Assembly (NCBI RefSeq): GCF_004010055.1
Contig: NZ_RQVT01000056.1
Location: 186,001-250,000 of the forward strand
From: Psychroflexus aestuariivivens
GTDB taxonomy: Bacteria > Bacteroidota > Bacteroidia > Flavobacteriales > Flavobacteriaceae
Reading direction: 5' to 3'
DNA: 64,000 nt
Part shown: positions 1 to 8,404 of the stretch, in pieces
How the letters are laid out: each line of letters opens with the position of its first letter
Position numbering within the stretch: the first letter of the stretch is position 1
Notes under the pieces: generated by a model
What the model saw: only the letters and a program-made list of their open reading frames with translations
What the model was told of the DNA's origin: nothing
The model's database searches: none
Program-made: the position numbers and the translations under genes

Positions 1-1
1 A

Positions 2-124
2 CAAGCGCAGCAACAACTTTATACTGCACAAAATGAATTGCTACAAGCCATGTTGGACATTATTAATTCAAAAGCAGAAATCGAAAAAATCATCAATACA
101 CCAATACAAAATGCAGAAAATTAA
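2..124 (+). CDS. TolC-family outer-membrane efflux protein, C-terminal end only
   Basis: The open frame enters from the left edge and ends with TAA at 124, giving the last 40 residues of a protein. The residues are rich in Gln, Ala, Leu and Glu with a heptad-like spacing (QQQLYTAQNELLQAMLDIIN), as in the last periplasmic helix of TolC-type outer-membrane channels. Only 4 bases separate it from the RND adaptor that follows, which is the usual TolC-adaptor-pump gene order in flavobacteria. The identification rests mostly on that context, because no complete domain is visible. Confidence 0.6.
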   Translation, partial: QAQQQLYTAQNELLQAMLDIINSKAEIEKIINTPIQNAEN

Positions 125-128
125 ACCC

Positions 129-1307
129 ATGAAATATTTAGCCTACCTCAGCACTTTTAGCATTTTATTGTTAATTTCTTGTGGAAAAGAAGAAGAAAAA
201 ACAGTTGAAGAAATCATCGCTTCAGGAAACGAAACCGAAATACAAGAAAAGCGTGAATCTTTGAGTAAAGAAATGCGAGAAATAAATAGCAATTTAAAAA
301 AGCTAGATGAAAAATTAGAAAGTTTCGAAGACAACTCTGGCTTAGCTTTAGTTGAAGCTTTAAGACTAGACGCCAAAACTTTCAAACACTACATCAAAGT
401 ACAAGGCGATGTCCAAACCGATAAAAATATTTTAATTTATCCTGAGTTTTCAGGCGTTTTAGAAAAGATTTTTATAAAAGAGGGAGATGAAGTTAGAAAA
501 GGACAAAAGCTAGCGAAAATTGATGAAGGCGGTTTGTCTAGCCAACTTGCAGAAATGAAAGCTCAACGTGAATTAGCAAAAACCAGATTCGATCGTCAGA
601 AGCGATTATGGGAGGAGAATATCGGCTCAGAAATTCAATTTCTTGAAGCCAAAACTGCTTTTGAGCAACTTGACAACTCGGTAGAGCAAATGCAAAGTCA
701 ACTAAATAAAGCTACGATTTACGCACCTTTTGATGGCAAAATAGATGAAATTATTACTGATCAAGGACAAGTTGTAGCACCAAGCCAAACGCCAATTTTT
801 AGAATTTTAAATCTTGGAGAAATGTACGTTAGTGCTAATGTTCCTGAAAATTTTGTAGGCAGCATAGATGTGGGCACAGAAGCAATTGTAGATATTAGAG
901 CGATCAACAAAAGCTTTACTGCAAAAGTTTCACAAGTCTCTAGTAATATTTCAGAAAGCAACCGAAACTTTAGAGTTCGAGTTCCGATCCCAGACAGTAT
1001 AGACTTTGTGAAACCAAATCTTATTGCCACCGTGAAATTAAACGATTATTCTTCAGAAAATGCTATAGCGATTCCTGAAAATATTCTTCAGGAAAATGCT
1101 AGTGGGGAATCGTTCACTTTTGCATTGGATATGGAAAGTGACAAAATTGGTACTGCCGCTCAAAAAACGCTAAAAGTCGGAAAAAGTTACGAAGGTGAAA
1201 TTGAAATTCTAAAAGGATTGAAAGCCGATGATATTGTTGTTTCAGAAGGCGCACGCACCATTCAAAAAGACGAAAAAGTAAAAGTCGTAAATTTTGAAAA
1301 GAAATAA
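129..1307 (+). CDS. RND efflux periplasmic adaptor lipoprotein (membrane fusion protein)
   Basis: A 392-residue adaptor that would link the inner-membrane pump to the outer-membrane channel of a tripartite efflux system. The chosen ATG gives a lipoprotein signal with lipobox LISC and Cys18 as the lipidated residue; an upstream in-frame ATG at 33 lies inside the preceding gene and would bury this signal. Residues about 28-72 are charged and predicted coiled coil. A biotinyl-lipoyl-like half motif (SGVLEKIFIKEGDEVRKGQ) near residue 105 and its return strand (ATIYAPFDGKIDEI) near 200 flank an alpha-hairpin, followed by beta-barrel and membrane-proximal domains: the AcrA/HlyD order. It lies 2 bases before the pump gene. 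Substrate is unknown. Confidence 0.9.
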   Translation: MKYLAYLSTFSILLLISCGKEEEKTVEEIIASGNETEIQEKRESLSKEMREINSNLKKLDEKLESFEDNSGLALVEALRLDAKTFKHYIKVQGDVQTDKNILIYPEFSGVLEKIFIKEGDEVRKGQKLAKIDEGGLSSQLAEMKAQRELAKTRFDRQKRLWEENIGSEIQFLEAKTAFEQLDNSVEQMQSQLNKATIYAPFDGKIDEIITDQGQVVAPSQTPIFRILNLGEMYVSANVPENFVGSIDVGTEAIVDIRAINKSFTAKVSQVSSNISESNRNFRVRVPIPDSIDFVKPNLIATVKLNDYSSENAIAIPENILQENASGESFTFALDMESDKIGTAAQKTLKVGKSYEGEIEILKGLKADDIVVSEGARTIQKDEKVKVVNFEKK

Positions 1308-1309
1308 AA

Positions 1310-4300
1310 ATGGCTAAGAAAAACACTTATAAAGAATTTGGCATTGCGTCTTGGGCGATAGACAATAAGATGACGGTTTTTGTGATTATCGCAATAATCC
1401 TTATTGGCGGAACAATGTCTTACTACAATATGCCAAGAGAAGCGTTTCCAGAAATTGTAGAAACTAAAATTTATGTGAGTTCCGTTGAACCTGGAACTTC
1501 TGTAGAAGATGTTGAAAAGTTCATTACAGAACCTCTGGAAGAAGAATTTAAGGATGTGAAAGGTGTTCGCGAAATTACTTCATCCACCATGCAAGATTAC
1601 TCTATGGTGATTGTTGAATTTGAAGAAGACACCGAAGTTCAGGACGCTAAACAGCTTATCAAAGACAAAGTAGATTTAGTAAAGTCTGAAACCACTTGGC
1701 CGACTTTAGACAATGGTGCCAAAGTAGAACCCAATGTGTTCGACTTGAATATTTCTGAAGAATTTCCCATTTTGAATATCAGTCTTTCAGGTAATTATAA
1801 AATCCAAAAGCTGAAAGATTACGCTGAATATCTTCAGGATAAGATAGAACTTTTGCCACAAATCAAAGAAGCATCAATAAGAGGTGTAGACGACAAGGAA
1901 GTAGAAGTTGCTGTGGATATTTACAAAATGGCAGCGATGCAAATCAGTTTTACAGATGTCATCAACGCTATTCGAAGTGAAAACAAAACCATTTCTGGAG
2001 GAAATGTAATCACCAATGGTTTCCAAAAAAACATTAGAATCTTAGGTGAAATTGATAACCCACAAGAACTCAACGATATTGTCGTCAAAAATGAAGGTGG
2101 GGAAGTTTACCTTGGAGATATCGCAGAAATCAATTTTCAAACTAAAGATGCTACAACTTTTGCTAGAGAATATGGCGAACCTGTTGTTATGCTGGATATT
2201 AAGAAACGTGCCGGCAAAAATATGATAGAAGCCGTTGAGCAAATTAGAGATGTTGTAGCTCAAGAACAAGAGAATTATCTTCCAGAAGCCTTAAAAATTA
2301 GCTTTTCTAACGACCAATCTGTTAAGACTGAAAATCAAGTTAATGACTTGGTAAATAATATCATTTTTGGTGTATTATTAGTGATTGTTGTGCTGATGTT
2401 TTTTCTTGGTTTCAGAAATGCATTGTTCGTTGGTGTTGCCATCCCAATGTCCATGCTTTTATCGTTAATTATTCTATCAAGCCTTGGCTTCACTTTAAAC
2501 ACTATGGTGCTTTTCGGTTTAGTTATGGGACTAGGAATGTTGGTTGATAATGGAATTGTTGTGGTTGAAAATGTCTATTCTTTAATGGATCAAGGAATGT
2601 CTAGAACCGCCGCAGCTAAACAAGGTATTGGAGAAATTGCCTGGCCAATTATTGCCTCAACAGCAACAACTTTAGCTGCCTTTTTCCCACTTGGCTTGTG
2701 GCCAGGAACTATTGGAAAGTTTATGATTTACTTCCCTATCACTCTTTCTGTAGTTTTGGGCTCTTCATTGTTTGTAGCATTGATTATAAACTCTATGCTA
2801 ACATCAAAATACATGAAAATTGAGGAGAAAAAACTGACTTCAAAGAAGATGATTCGTTGGAGCCTTATTTTAGCTGTTGTCGGTATAATTTTACTTGTAG
2901 CTGGTTTTATATTAGATATTGGATTACTTAGAGGGGTCGGAAATATTACTATATTAAGTGTTATTCTACTATGGGTTTATAAATTATTTTTATTAAAAGC
3001 AATTTATTATTTTCAATATAAATTTTTGAAATGGCTTGAAAATTATTACGAAAACACCCTAAAATTTGCGTTATACAAAAAGAAAGCATACGTCTTTTTC
3101 TTCGGTACCATAATTTTATTAATTATCTCATTTGTTTTGGTAGGAATAGTTCAACCAAAAGTATTGTTTTTCCCAGAAAATGAGCCAAACCAAATCATGG
3201 CTTATATTGAATATCCTGAAGGTACAGATATTGATAAAACCAACAAACTGACCAAAAAAGTTGAGGAGCGCATTTATGATGTTATCGAAAAATATGAAGA
3301 TGAAGACGGTTATAACTTTATGGTAGAATCTGCTATTTCTCAAGTCGGAGTCGGCTCAGGAAATCCTAGAACTAGCGCTGGACAAGTTAATGAAATGCCT
3401 CACCGTGGAAAAGTAACATTATCTATGCGTGAATTCCGAAAACGAAGAGGCGTAGAAAGTAGTCAAGTTTTGGAAGAAGTTCGAGAAGCCGTTCAGGGTT
3501 TTCCAGGCGTTTCTATTATTGTTGAGAAGGACGAAGCCGGACCTCCACAAGGTTACCCTATCAATATTGAATTGAAAGGTGAAGATTATGACCTGATGCT
3601 TGCCGAAGCGGAGCGTATGCGAGAATATATTACTAAAGCTGGTATTGATGGTATAGAAGAGTTGAAAATTGACATCAATAAATCTAAACCAGAACTTGAT
3701 ATTATTGTCAATCGAGATAAAGCTGGAAAATTAGGCATCTCTACAGCACAAATTGGACAAACCATCCGACGTTCTATTTTTGGTGAAGAAGCTTCAACCT
3801 ACAAAGATGAAGACGATGATTACCAGATAAATGTTCGTTTCAACGAAGAACTGAGATATGATGAAAATGCTATTTTCAATCAGCCATTAACCTTTAGAAA
3901 CAATAAGGGAGAAATTATCCAAACCCCAATATCATCTCTAATAGAAACCAAACCATCCGCAACATTTTCTTCAATAAAAAGAAAAGACCTGAAGCGTGTC
4001 ATCACACTTTATTCTAACGTTCTAGGCGGTTATAATGGTAATGAAATTGTTCAGGAAATCGAAAAGGAATTGGAATACTTTGATATTGATAAAAGTGTAA
4101 ATTATAAATTTACTGGTGAGCAGGAAAAACAAGAAGAAAATTTGAATTTCTTAATCAAAGCCTTGCTAATTGCAGTTGGTGGTATTCTTTTAATTCTAGT
4201 TGCCCAATTCAATTCAATTTCAAAACCCGTTATCATTTTAACGGCGGTTATCTTAAGTTTGGCTGGCGTTTTCTTTGGATTAAGCATATTTCAGATGGAT

Positions 4301-4762
4301 TTTGTCATTATCATGACAATGATGGGAATCATTTCCTTAGCTGGAATTGTAGTTAATAACGCAATTGTACTGGTCGACTACACACAAATTTTAATAGATC
4401 GCAGAAAAGAAAAACTCGAAATAGAAGATGATGAAATGCTTGAAAAAGATCAGTACTTTGAGGAAATTGTGGCTGGCGGAAAATCACGTTTGCGTCCAGT
4501 TTTATTAACTGCAATTACCACTGTTTTAGGTTTAATCCCTTTAGCTGTAGGATTGAATATTGACTTTTTTGGTTTATTTGTAGATTATGCGCCTAGTGTT
4601 TATATAGGTGGTGATAATGTTATTTTCTGGGGACCTTTAGCTTGGACGGTTATTTTTGGGTTAATCTTCGCAACGTTTTTAACTTTAATTGTAGTACCGG
4701 TCATGTTTTACCTAGTCATCAGAGCCAAGTTGAGATTTAATAAAAAACCTGTAACTGCTTAA
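1310..4762 (+). CDS. RND efflux transporter permease (AcrB/HAE family)
   Basis: An 1150-residue inner-membrane proton-driven pump of the RND superfamily. One transmembrane segment near residue 35 precedes a large periplasmic region with the typical GTSVEDVEKFITEPLEEE segment; a membrane block at about 350-500 and a second periplasmic plus membrane half follow. In TM4 the proton-relay motif reads LVDNGIVVVENV near residue 412, so one of the two adjacent aspartates of AcrB is Asn here. Between TM6 and the second periplasmic half (about residues 513-570) two extra hydrophobic stretches occur that AcrB lacks. The gene follows its adaptor by 2 bases. Antibiotic, dye or lipid export cannot be told apart from sequence. 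Confidence 0.92.
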   Translation: MAKKNTYKEFGIASWAIDNKMTVFVIIAIILIGGTMSYYNMPREAFPEIVETKIYVSSVEPGTSVEDVEKFITEPLEEEFKDVKGVREITSSTMQDYSMVIVEFEEDTEVQDAKQLIKDKVDLVKSETTWPTLDNGAKVEPNVFDLNISEEFPILNISLSGNYKIQKLKDYAEYLQDKIELLPQIKEASIRGVDDKEVEVAVDIYKMAAMQISFTDVINAIRSENKTISGGNVITNGFQKNIRILGEIDNPQELNDIVVKNEGGEVYLGDIAEINFQTKDATTFAREYGEPVVMLDIKKRAGKNMIEAVEQIRDVVAQEQENYLPEALKISFSNDQSVKTENQVNDLVNNIIFGVLLVIVVLMFFLGFRNALFVGVAIPMSMLLSLIILSSLGFTLNTMVLFGLVMGLGMLVDNGIVVVENVYSLMDQGMSRTAAAKQGIGEIAWPIIASTATTLAAFFPLGLWPGTIGKFMIYFPITLSVVLGSSLFVALIINSMLTSKYMKIEEKKLTSKKMIRWSLILAVVGIILLVAGFILDIGLLRGVGNITILSVILLWVYKLFLLKAIYYFQYKFLKWLENYYENTLKFALYKKKAYVFFFGTIILLIISFVLVGIVQPKVLFFPENEPNQIMAYIEYPEGTDIDKTNKLTKKVEERIYDVIEKYEDEDGYNFMVESAISQVGVGSGNPRTSAGQVNEMPHRGKVTLSMREFRKRRGVESSQVLEEVREAVQGFPGVSIIVEKDEAGPPQGYPINIELKGEDYDLMLAEAERMREYITKAGIDGIEELKIDINKSKPELDIIVNRDKAGKLGISTAQIGQTIRRSIFGEEASTYKDEDDDYQINVRFNEELRYDENAIFNQPLTFRNNKGEIIQTPISSLIETKPSATFSSIKRKDLKRVITLYSNVLGGYNGNEIVQEIEKELEYFDIDKSVNYKFTGEQEKQEENLNFLIKALLIAVGGILLILVAQFNSISKPVIILTAVILSLAGVFFGLSIFQMDFVIIMTMMGIISLAGIVVNNAIVLVDYTQILIDRRKEKLEIEDDEMLEKDQYFEEIVAGGKSRLRPVLLTAITTVLGLIPLAVGLNIDFFGLFVDYAPSVYIGGDNVIFWGPLAWTVIFGLIFATFLTLIVVPVMFYLVIRAKLRFNKKPVTA

Positions 4763-4831
4763 TTACTAAAAGTCAAGAAATATTTGGTGAATGAAAATTT
4801 TTAATTTAATTTTAATTAAAATTAAATTCCA

Positions 4832-5128
4832 ATGACAAAGTTCGGAGATCTTATAGATATTGAACAACCAATTCTTCTGAATTTTTATACAGAATGGAGT
4901 GAGGACTGTGAGGAAATCCACGATTTATTAAAATCAGTTTCCGCCGCAGTCGGTGACAGAGCAAAAATCATTAAGATAGATGCTGAAAAAAATCAAGACT
5001 TGGTAGATGCTTTAAAAGTCAAAAAACTACCAACTTATATGCTTTATAAATCAGGAGATATGGTTTGGCGTGATAGTAAAAAATACAACGCAAATGAACT
5101 TATAAATCTCTTGGAAGATTTCAATTAA
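4832..5128 (+). CDS. Thioredoxin-like protein with a single active-site cysteine
   Basis: A 98-residue thioredoxin-fold protein without signal peptide, so probably cytoplasmic. The fold signature is clear: beta strand ILLNFYTEW, the active-site turn at residues 22-26, and the cis-proline loop KKLPTY with Pro67. The active site reads WSEDC instead of WCGPC, so the attacking N-terminal cysteine is a serine and only Cys26 remains. A normal dithiol-disulfide cycle is therefore unlikely; a monothiol, binding or structural role is inferred. It is 69 bases downstream of the RND pump and ends at a strong terminator. A complete TrxA with WCGPC is encoded separately at 6481-6798. Confidence 0.75.
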   Translation: MTKFGDLIDIEQPILLNFYTEWSEDCEEIHDLLKSVSAAVGDRAKIIKIDAEKNQDLVDALKVKKLPTYMLYKSGDMVWRDSKKYNANELINLLEDFN

Positions 5129-5130
5129 AA

Positions 5131-5160
5131 AAACAGGTTTAGAAAATTCTAAACCTGTTT
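5131..5160. terminator. Bidirectional intrinsic terminator
   Basis: A perfect 12-bp inverted repeat (AAACAGGTTTAG, loop of 6) is followed by a T-run on the + strand and, on the - strand, by another T-run from the preceding A stretch. It starts 2 bases after the thioredoxin-like stop codon. Confidence 0.88.
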
Positions 5161-5220
5161 TTTTTATAGATATTTTTAATGGATTGAAATGAAAAAACAC
5201 ACTTTATAGAAAACAAAAAA

Positions 5221-5240
5221 GCCCTTCCAAAAGGAAAGAC
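5221..5240 (-). terminator. Terminator of the tRNA-Asp transcript
   Basis: On the - strand GTCTTTCC and GGAAGGGC can pair across a TTTT loop (8 pairs including G-U) and are followed by six T. It sits about 70 bases downstream of the tRNA, leaving a trailer with two more small hairpins (5248-5266 and 5271-5288). Confidence 0.7.
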
Positions 5241-5311
5241 TTCAGATGGTTTAACAACTCTAAACCAAAGAATATCAGTTAAGATATTCACAACACAACT
5301 TCTTAAAAAAG

Positions 5312-5385
5312 CGGTCTGGACGAGACTCGAACTCGCGACCCCCTGCGTGACAGGCAGGTATTCTAACCAACTGAACTACCAGACC
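5312..5385 (-). tRNA. tRNA-Asp (anticodon GTC)
   Basis: The 74-base - strand sequence folds as a standard cloverleaf. The acceptor stem is GGTCTGG/CCAGACC with discriminator G. The anticodon loop CTGTCAC carries GTC, and the T loop is TTCGAGT. CCA is not encoded. The D arm contains AGTTGGTTAGA as in other Bacteroidota tRNA-Asp. Confidence 0.96.
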
Positions 5386-5469
5386 GTTGCTTAATTGCGA
5401 GTGCAAATATAAACCCTATTTTTAATTCCACAAGCAAGTTTGAAGAAAAAATTTTACCTTTTTTTCACC

Positions 5470-6402
5470 TTACGCATTTAGCTTCTGTGTTTCAACTAAA
5501 TAAGTCGATAAAACTTTTTCAAAATTTTTTCTTACATCTGTTTCAACGTATCTGATTTTATACTTTGCACATGTCATTTTTAATTCTTCGATAAAAGATG
5601 ACATCTTTTGCTTGTATTCTTTCTCGATTTGATCCGCATATAAATCTATCTTACTTCCGGTTTCCAAATCAAAAAAGCGTTTTGGGGAACTGCCAAAATC
5701 AAAATTGACTTCAGTTTTATAATCTAAAGTATGAAACAAAACCACTTGATGTTTGTTGTATTTCAAATGTCGCAATGCCTCAAAAAGCTCTCCTTTTGAA
5801 ACATCATATTGAAATAGGTCTGAAAATAAAAAAACCAATGAACGCCGTTTCAAATTCTCAGCTATTTCATGCAGAAATTTGTAAGTATTGGTGGTGTAGG
5901 ATTCGTTTCTATTTTGAATCACTTCTTCTAATTTACTATAAATCATTCTAAAATGCCGATCACTCCCCTTTTCTCTAGCTTGGAAATTCAATTTCTGATC
6001 ATAGATTGAAATTCCGGCAGCATCTCTTTGCTTTTTTAAAAGTTGCATAATACAAGCTATCGAAAGTGCGGAAAATGAAATTTTATCCAACTGCTCCGTA
6101 TTTATTTGATCGTATTCTGGATAATACATTGAAGACGATTGGTCAAGAATGAAATGGCATCGCAAATTGGTTTCTTCTTCGTATTTCTTGGTGTATAATT
6201 TATCTGTTTTAGCAAAAAGCTTCCAATCGATATGCTTAGTACTTTCACCTTTATTATAAAGCTTGTGTTCGGCAAATTCAGCTGAATACCCATGAAACGG
6301 ACTTTTGTGAATTCCAGATATGAAACCTTCAACCACTTGAGAAGCCAACAGCGGAAGGTTATTTATGAGCGAAGCTTGTTTGGAAGCGTTTTTAATATCC
6401 AT
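5470..6402 (-). CDS. DUF58 family protein (von Willebrand A-like)
   Basis: A 310-residue soluble protein of the DUF58 family. The family hallmark is seen near residues 38-62 (GYSAEFAEHKLYNKGE then HIDWKLFAKT), followed by a von Willebrand A-like domain with the metal-binding DxSxS motif at Asp87-Ser89-Ser91. DUF58 proteins usually stand beside a MoxR-type AAA ATPase and help metal-cofactor or aerotolerance functions in Bacteroidota (BatA-type operons). No MoxR gene is adjacent here: downstream is tRNA-Asp and upstream thioredoxin with a terminator between. The partner is thus outside this window or it acts alone; the exact role is unknown. Confidence 0.88.
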   Translation of the reverse strand: MDIKNASKQASLINNLPLLASQVVEGFISGIHKSPFHGYSAEFAEHKLYNKGESTKHIDWKLFAKTDKLYTKKYEEETNLRCHFILDQSSSMYYPEYDQINTEQLDKISFSALSIACIMQLLKKQRDAAGISIYDQKLNFQAREKGSDRHFRMIYSKLEEVIQNRNESYTTNTYKFLHEIAENLKRRSLVFLFSDLFQYDVSKGELFEALRHLKYNKHQVVLFHTLDYKTEVNFDFGSSPKRFFDLETGSKIDLYADQIEKEYKQKMSSFIEELKMTCAKYKIRYVETDVRKNFEKVLSTYLVETQKLNA

Positions 6403-6427
6403 AATCTGATTTTTACCGAATATAAAA

Positions 6428-6456
6428 AAAGGGTTTGGAAAAACACCAAACCCTTT
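6428..6456 (-). terminator. Intrinsic terminator downstream of trxA
   Basis: AAAGGGTTTGG pairs perfectly with CCAAACCCTTT across a 7-base loop. On the - strand it is followed by a T-run. It separates trxA from the DUF58 gene. Confidence 0.85.
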
Positions 6457-6480
6457 ACTAATTTTTTATGGTAATGAAGC

Positions 6481-6798
6481 TTATAACAAATTATCTATAG
6501 CTTCTTTATAAGTTTCTTTTTGTGCTACTCCAACCTGACGACTTACCATTTCACCATCTTTAAAAAATAAGACTGTAGGTATATTTCTGACACCATATTT
6601 GGCAGCAAATTCTTGATTTTGGTCTACATCTACTTTAGCGATTACAGCCTTGTCTGCATACTCACTGCTCAACTCATCTACAATTGGCGCTACCATTCGA
6701 CATGGACCACACCAAGCAGCCCAAAAGTCGACCATAACGGGTTTATCACTTTCTAGTACTTTTTCTTGAAAATCTTTATCTGTTATTTCTAAAGCCAT
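6481..6798 (-). CDS. trxA: Thioredoxin
   Basis: A 105-residue cytoplasmic thioredoxin, the general dithiol reductant recycled by thioredoxin reductase. The active site WCGPC is at residues 29-33 (Cys30 and Cys33), the cis-proline is in RNIPTVLFF, and the length matches the family. It has its own promoter (a TAATTTTG element at 6821-6828) and its own terminator, so it is probably monocistronic. Confidence 0.97.
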   Translation of the reverse strand: MALEITDKDFQEKVLESDKPVMVDFWAAWCGPCRMVAPIVDELSSEYADKAVIAKVDVDQNQEFAAKYGVRNIPTVLFFKDGEMVSRQVGVAQKETYKEAIDNLL

Positions 6799-6820
6799 AG
6801 TTTTTAAGTTTAAATTTAAA

Positions 6821-6828
6821 CAAAATTA
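6821..6828 (-). promoter_or_regulatory. Promoter -7 element for trxA (TAATTTTG)
   Basis: Matches the Bacteroidota primary-sigma -7 consensus TAnnTTTG 22 bases before the trxA ATG. No clear TTG -33 element at the usual distance. Confidence 0.55.
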
Positions 6829-6899
6829 GGAATTACAAATTAAAACTTTGCAGTTTTATACATTATTTAATCTTATTTCTGAATCAATTCTAACTATTG

Positions 6900-7460
6900 T
6901 TAATATTGTCGCCATTTGATATTGCATCCCATACTCGGTTTTTGAATTTTTGAGACTTCGCGATTATTTAGCAGAGCATCCAAAGCTTCTCTTATATTTC
7001 TGCCTGAAGTAGGAATCCCATTTTTAGGTCTAGAATCATCCATTTGTCCGCGATAAACTAACCTTGAAGCTTCATCGAATATATAAAAATCTGGAGTACA
7101 CGCCGCCTTATAGGCTTTAGCGACCTCTTGTGTTTCATCGTATAAATATGGAAAAGGGTAGTTCAAAAATCTAGCAGTTTTGAACATTTCATCAGGATGG
7201 TCGGCAGGATAGCTTTTGATATCATTGCTGGAAATAGCTATAAAATTGAATCCTAATATCCTGTAATCATTAGCCAAACGAACTATTTCTTCATTTACAT
7301 GCTTCACATACGGACAGTGATTGCAAATGAACATGATCACAGTTCCTTTTTCTCCTTTCAATTGGTCAAGTGAACAGTGTTCTCTAGAAATGGTATCGTA
7401 AAGCTGAAACCTTGGAGCCTTTGTGCCCAATTCCAACATGTTTGATGGCGTTAATGACAT
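6900..7460 (-). CDS. Thioredoxin-fold peroxiredoxin-like protein (AhpC/TSA-type)
   Basis: A 186-residue protein with the thioredoxin fold in its peroxiredoxin-like form. The motif MFICNHCPYVKHV gives a CxxC pair at Cys46 and Cys49, followed by the strand NFIAISSND, the stretch FPYLYDETQEVAKAYKAACTPDFYIFD with the cis-proline, and a resolving-type Cys in that segment. This is the widespread thioredoxin family protein of unknown substrate found beside redox genes. It has no signal peptide. It lies between the yajC terminator and trxA and points the same way, but trxA has its own promoter. A peroxide or disulfide reductase role is inferred only. Confidence 0.85.
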   Translation of the reverse strand: MSLTPSNMLELGTKAPRFQLYDTISREHCSLDQLKGEKGTVIMFICNHCPYVKHVNEEIVRLANDYRILGFNFIAISSNDIKSYPADHPDEMFKTARFLNYPFPYLYDETQEVAKAYKAACTPDFYIFDEASRLVYRGQMDDSRPKNGIPTSGRNIREALDALLNNREVSKIQKPSMGCNIKWRQY

Positions 7461-7500
7461 AAGTTATTTCTTTATTTTCCAGTTCAAATTTAAACAAAAA

Positions 7501-7522
7501 AAGCTGTCTTTTCAGACAGCTT
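7501..7522 (-). terminator. Intrinsic terminator downstream of yajC
   Basis: AAGCTGTCT and AGACAGCTT form a perfect 9-bp stem with a TTTC loop; T-runs occur on both strands. It ends the nusB-DUF1573-yajC operon. Confidence 0.87.
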
Positions 7523-7545
7523 TTAGTTTTTGAAGCAGATAATAT

Positions 7546-7851
7546 TTATTTTTTATCTGAACTTTCTTCTTTTTTAGGTGCGTTGATTTTTTGTGTCAAC
7601 TCATAAGATAATGATGACTTGTCAAAAGTCATTTTACCAGCACCTGTTTCAATAATTACCGCATCTAGTTTTTCACTCATATCAGCAATTTTACCATGTA
7701 ATCCACTTTTGGTAACAACTTTATCTCCACGTTTGATAGCATTAATAAAGTTTTTTTCTTGCTTTTGTTTTTTCATTTGTGGCCTTATCATAAAAAAATA
7801 TAAAACAACAAATAACAAGACTAAAGGCAGTAAACTTCCTAATTGATCCAT
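7546..7851 (-). CDS. yajC: Preprotein translocase subunit YajC
   Basis: A 101-residue inner-membrane protein that assists SecDF in protein export. One N-terminal membrane helix (about residues 5-22) ends in the family signature YFFMIRPQMKKQKQ. The cytoplasmic domain follows with GDKVVTKSGLHGKI, which is strongly conserved in YajC. It is 3 bases downstream of the DUF1573 lipoprotein gene and forms one operon with it and nusB, a common order in flavobacteria. Confidence 0.95.
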   Translation of the reverse strand: MDQLGSLLPLVLLFVVLYFFMIRPQMKKQKQEKNFINAIKRGDKVVTKSGLHGKIADMSEKLDAVIIETGAGKMTFDKSSLSYELTQKINAPKKEESSDKK

Positions 7852-7854
7852 AAA

Positions 7855-8349
7855 TTATTTTGTCTGAACTTTCATAGGTGAACCTGCATTTTTAGCACCT
7901 CCATTTTTTGGATTTACAAAAGCTTTGATTCTGATTGTTTCTTTACCTGTTTCAGTATTAGCAGTAATTCTAACTTGCTTCATTTGTTGGTTTGGTTTCC
8001 CTCTAGTATTGAATTTCACTAGCATTTCACCAGTTTCGCCAGGAGCAACTGGATCTTTTGTCCATGTAGGTACTGTACAACCACAAGATGCTTTAGCATT
8101 CGAAACGATAAGTGGAGCTTCACCTGTGTTTGTAAACATAAACGTGTGCTCTACAACATCTCCTTCTTCTACTGTACCAAAGTCATGTTCTGTTTCTTCA
8201 AATTCCATTACTGGAAACTCTTCTTGTTTAGAGTCACGCTCTTCGGCCATTTCTTTTTTCTCTTCATCTACTTTTTTAGACGCGTCATTTTTGCATGACA
8301 TCAAGCTAAACGTTGCTATAGCAACTGTGAATAACATTAATTTTTTCAT
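7855..8349 (-). CDS. DUF1573 lipoprotein
   Basis: A 164-residue lipoprotein: lipobox SLMSC gives Cys19, then a highly charged linker to about residue 45 and one DUF1573 Ig-like domain. The domain shows EHDFGTVEEGDVVEHTF, the strand FTNTGEAPLIV and the conserved ASCGCTVP with Cys89 and Cys91. DUF1573 proteins are abundant in Bacteroidota and structurally related to ASH/MSP domains; their function is not established. It sits between nusB and yajC. Confidence 0.9.
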   Translation of the reverse strand: MKKLMLFTVAIATFSLMSCKNDASKKVDEEKKEMAEERDSKQEEFPVMEFEETEHDFGTVEEGDVVEHTFMFTNTGEAPLIVSNAKASCGCTVPTWTKDPVAPGETGEMLVKFNTRGKPNQQMKQVRITANTETGKETIRIKAFVNPKNGGAKNAGSPMKVQTK

Positions 8350-8404
8350 TGTAACTAAAATTTTTAAAATTAAATTTATTTCAAAAGTATAATAATTTCT
8401 TCAA

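Noticed and set aside
33-128. Upstream ATG extension of the RND adaptor
   Set aside because: It overlaps the TolC-type gene end and would bury the lipoprotein signal that starts at 129.
7925-8392. Open frame of 155 codons antisense to the DUF1573 lipoprotein gene
   Set aside because: It mirrors a gene with clear lipobox and domain motifs, has no promoter or family resemblance, and is explained by codon bias on the opposite strand.
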